Shown: in pieces, positions 6,614 to 7,039 of the stretch
Layout of the letters: every line of letters starts with the position of its first letter
How positions within the stretch are numbered: the first letter of the stretch is position 1
Source of the DNA: Oscillospiraceae bacterium
GTDB lineage: Bacteria; Bacillota; Clostridia; Oscillospirales; Ruminococcaceae
DNA: 7,039 nucleotides
Assembly (NCBI GenBank): GCA_017848155.1
Contig: JAGAKC010000333.1
Location: 1-7,039, forward strand
Direction: 5' to 3'
Made by a program: the position numbers and the translations under genes
The notes under the pieces: model-generated
Seen by the model: the letters and a program-made list of their open reading frames with translations, nothing else
The model's database searches: none
Told to the model about the DNA's origin: nothing

Positions 6614-7039
6614 ATCTTGCAAACAAGCTCACCCTTATGCGTGTCATCTTAGTGCCCGTGTTCGTGGTGTTTATGATGTGCGGCGGTATTCCGCTCAACT
6701 ATTTCTGGGCGCTGGCGGTGTTCGGCATCGCAAGCCTTACCGACCTTGTGGACGGCAAGGTGGCAAGGAAATACAATATGATAACCGATTTCGGAAAGTT
6801 CCTTGATCCGCTGGCGGATAAGATACTGGTGGCTGCGGCTCTGGTGTGCATGGTGGAGCTTAAGTGGACCTACTCCTGGGTGGTGGTGGTGATCCTCTTG
6901 CGTGAGTTCGCCGTATCGGGAGTTCGTCTTGTGGCGGCAGGCAGCGACAAAAAGGTCGTTATAGCCGCAGGCTGGCTCGGCAAGGTAAAGACCGCCGTGA
7001 CCATGATCGCAATTGCCGTGATACTGGTGCTGCATGTGC
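6610..7039 (+). CDS. pgsA: CDP-diacylglycerol-glycerol-3-phosphate 3-phosphatidyltransferase, 3' truncated
   Basis: PgsA condenses CDP-diacylglycerol with glycerol-3-phosphate to give phosphatidylglycerophosphate, the committed step to phosphatidylglycerol and cardiolipin; it is an integral membrane protein. The window holds the first 143 codons and ends inside the gene; family members usually run to about 170-200 residues. The start MNLANKLTLMRVILVPVF is typical. The complete CDP-alcohol phosphatidyltransferase signature is present: Asp45, Asp48, Gly49, Ala52, Arg53, Gly62, Asp66 and Asp70 in the DxxDGxxAR(x8)GxxxDxxxD spacing, with the family's FGKFLDPLADK context. LREFAVSGVRLVAA (97-110) and GKVKT (124-128) match conserved blocks specific to PgsA. 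Hydrophobic segments are at about 12-24, 31-44, 72-82, 88-97 and 128-143. The ATG overlaps the rimO stop by four bases (ATGA). Confidence is high despite the truncation. Confidence 0.95.
   Translation, partial: MNLANKLTLMRVILVPVFVVFMMCGGIPLNYFWALAVFGIASLTDLVDGKVARKYNMITDFGKFLDPLADKILVAAALVCMVELKWTYSWVVVVILLREFAVSGVRLVAAGSDKKVVIAAGWLGKVKTAVTMIAIAVILVLHV

Noticed and set aside
5693..6622. Long reverse-strand open frame (309 codons) opposite rimO
   Set aside because: It is fully antisense to a clear rimO, shows no family motif, and is composed of the His/Leu/Val/Arg-rich residues expected when codon-biased GC-rich genes are read backwards. The same holds for the reverse frames at 725-1462, 2750-3523, 3300-3971, 4379-5011 and 5024-5668.
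6880..6891. Four tandem GTG units in pgsA as a slippage repeat
   Set aside because: It simply encodes a Val run in a membrane segment, is only 12 bases long, and a unit change would keep the frame.

Overview
The window is an ordinary, densely packed stretch of chromosome from a Gram-positive anaerobe of the Clostridia. It most resembles the Ruminococcus/Oscillospiraceae type. That placement rests on the yqhQ-prmC pairing, the neighbourhood of recA, recX, rimO and pgsA, the frequent ATA isoleucine codons in moderately GC-rich DNA, and a Clostridia-style histidine kinase ATP lid (KFYKAN...RGSGIGLAVADE). It is an inference by eye; no search was run and no base composition was computed.

All genes lie on the + strand. 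From left to right they are: the last codons of an unidentified upstream gene (stop at 39-41); a membrane sensor histidine kinase (38-1465); a YqhQ/DUF1385 membrane protein (1455-2531); the release-factor glutamine methyltransferase PrmC (2525-3400); a 31-base gap carrying the recA ribosome binding site; RecA (3432-4613); its regulator RecX (4613-5263); the ribosomal protein S12 methylthiotransferase RimO (5264-6613); and phosphatidylglycerophosphate synthase PgsA (6610 to the window end, incomplete). Every junction except prmC-recA overlaps or abuts, so two translationally coupled blocks are likely: kinase-yqhQ-prmC and recA-recX-rimO-pgsA. No terminator is visible anywhere, so the two blocks may also form one transcript.

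The products serve signalling (kinase), translation (PrmC acts on release factors, RimO on the 30S subunit), recombination and DNA repair (RecA with its modulator RecX) and phospholipid synthesis (PgsA). The co-location looks like conserved gene order rather than one dedicated pathway. I found no mobile element, CRISPR array, RNA gene, toxin-antitoxin pair or defence system. The points worth a second look are small: two usually conserved prolines in RecA read as threonine, RecA has a long acidic tail, the DUF1385 protein carries a His/Cys cluster, no LexA box is seen before recA, and the GTGA junction at the left edge implies a coupled upstream gene.
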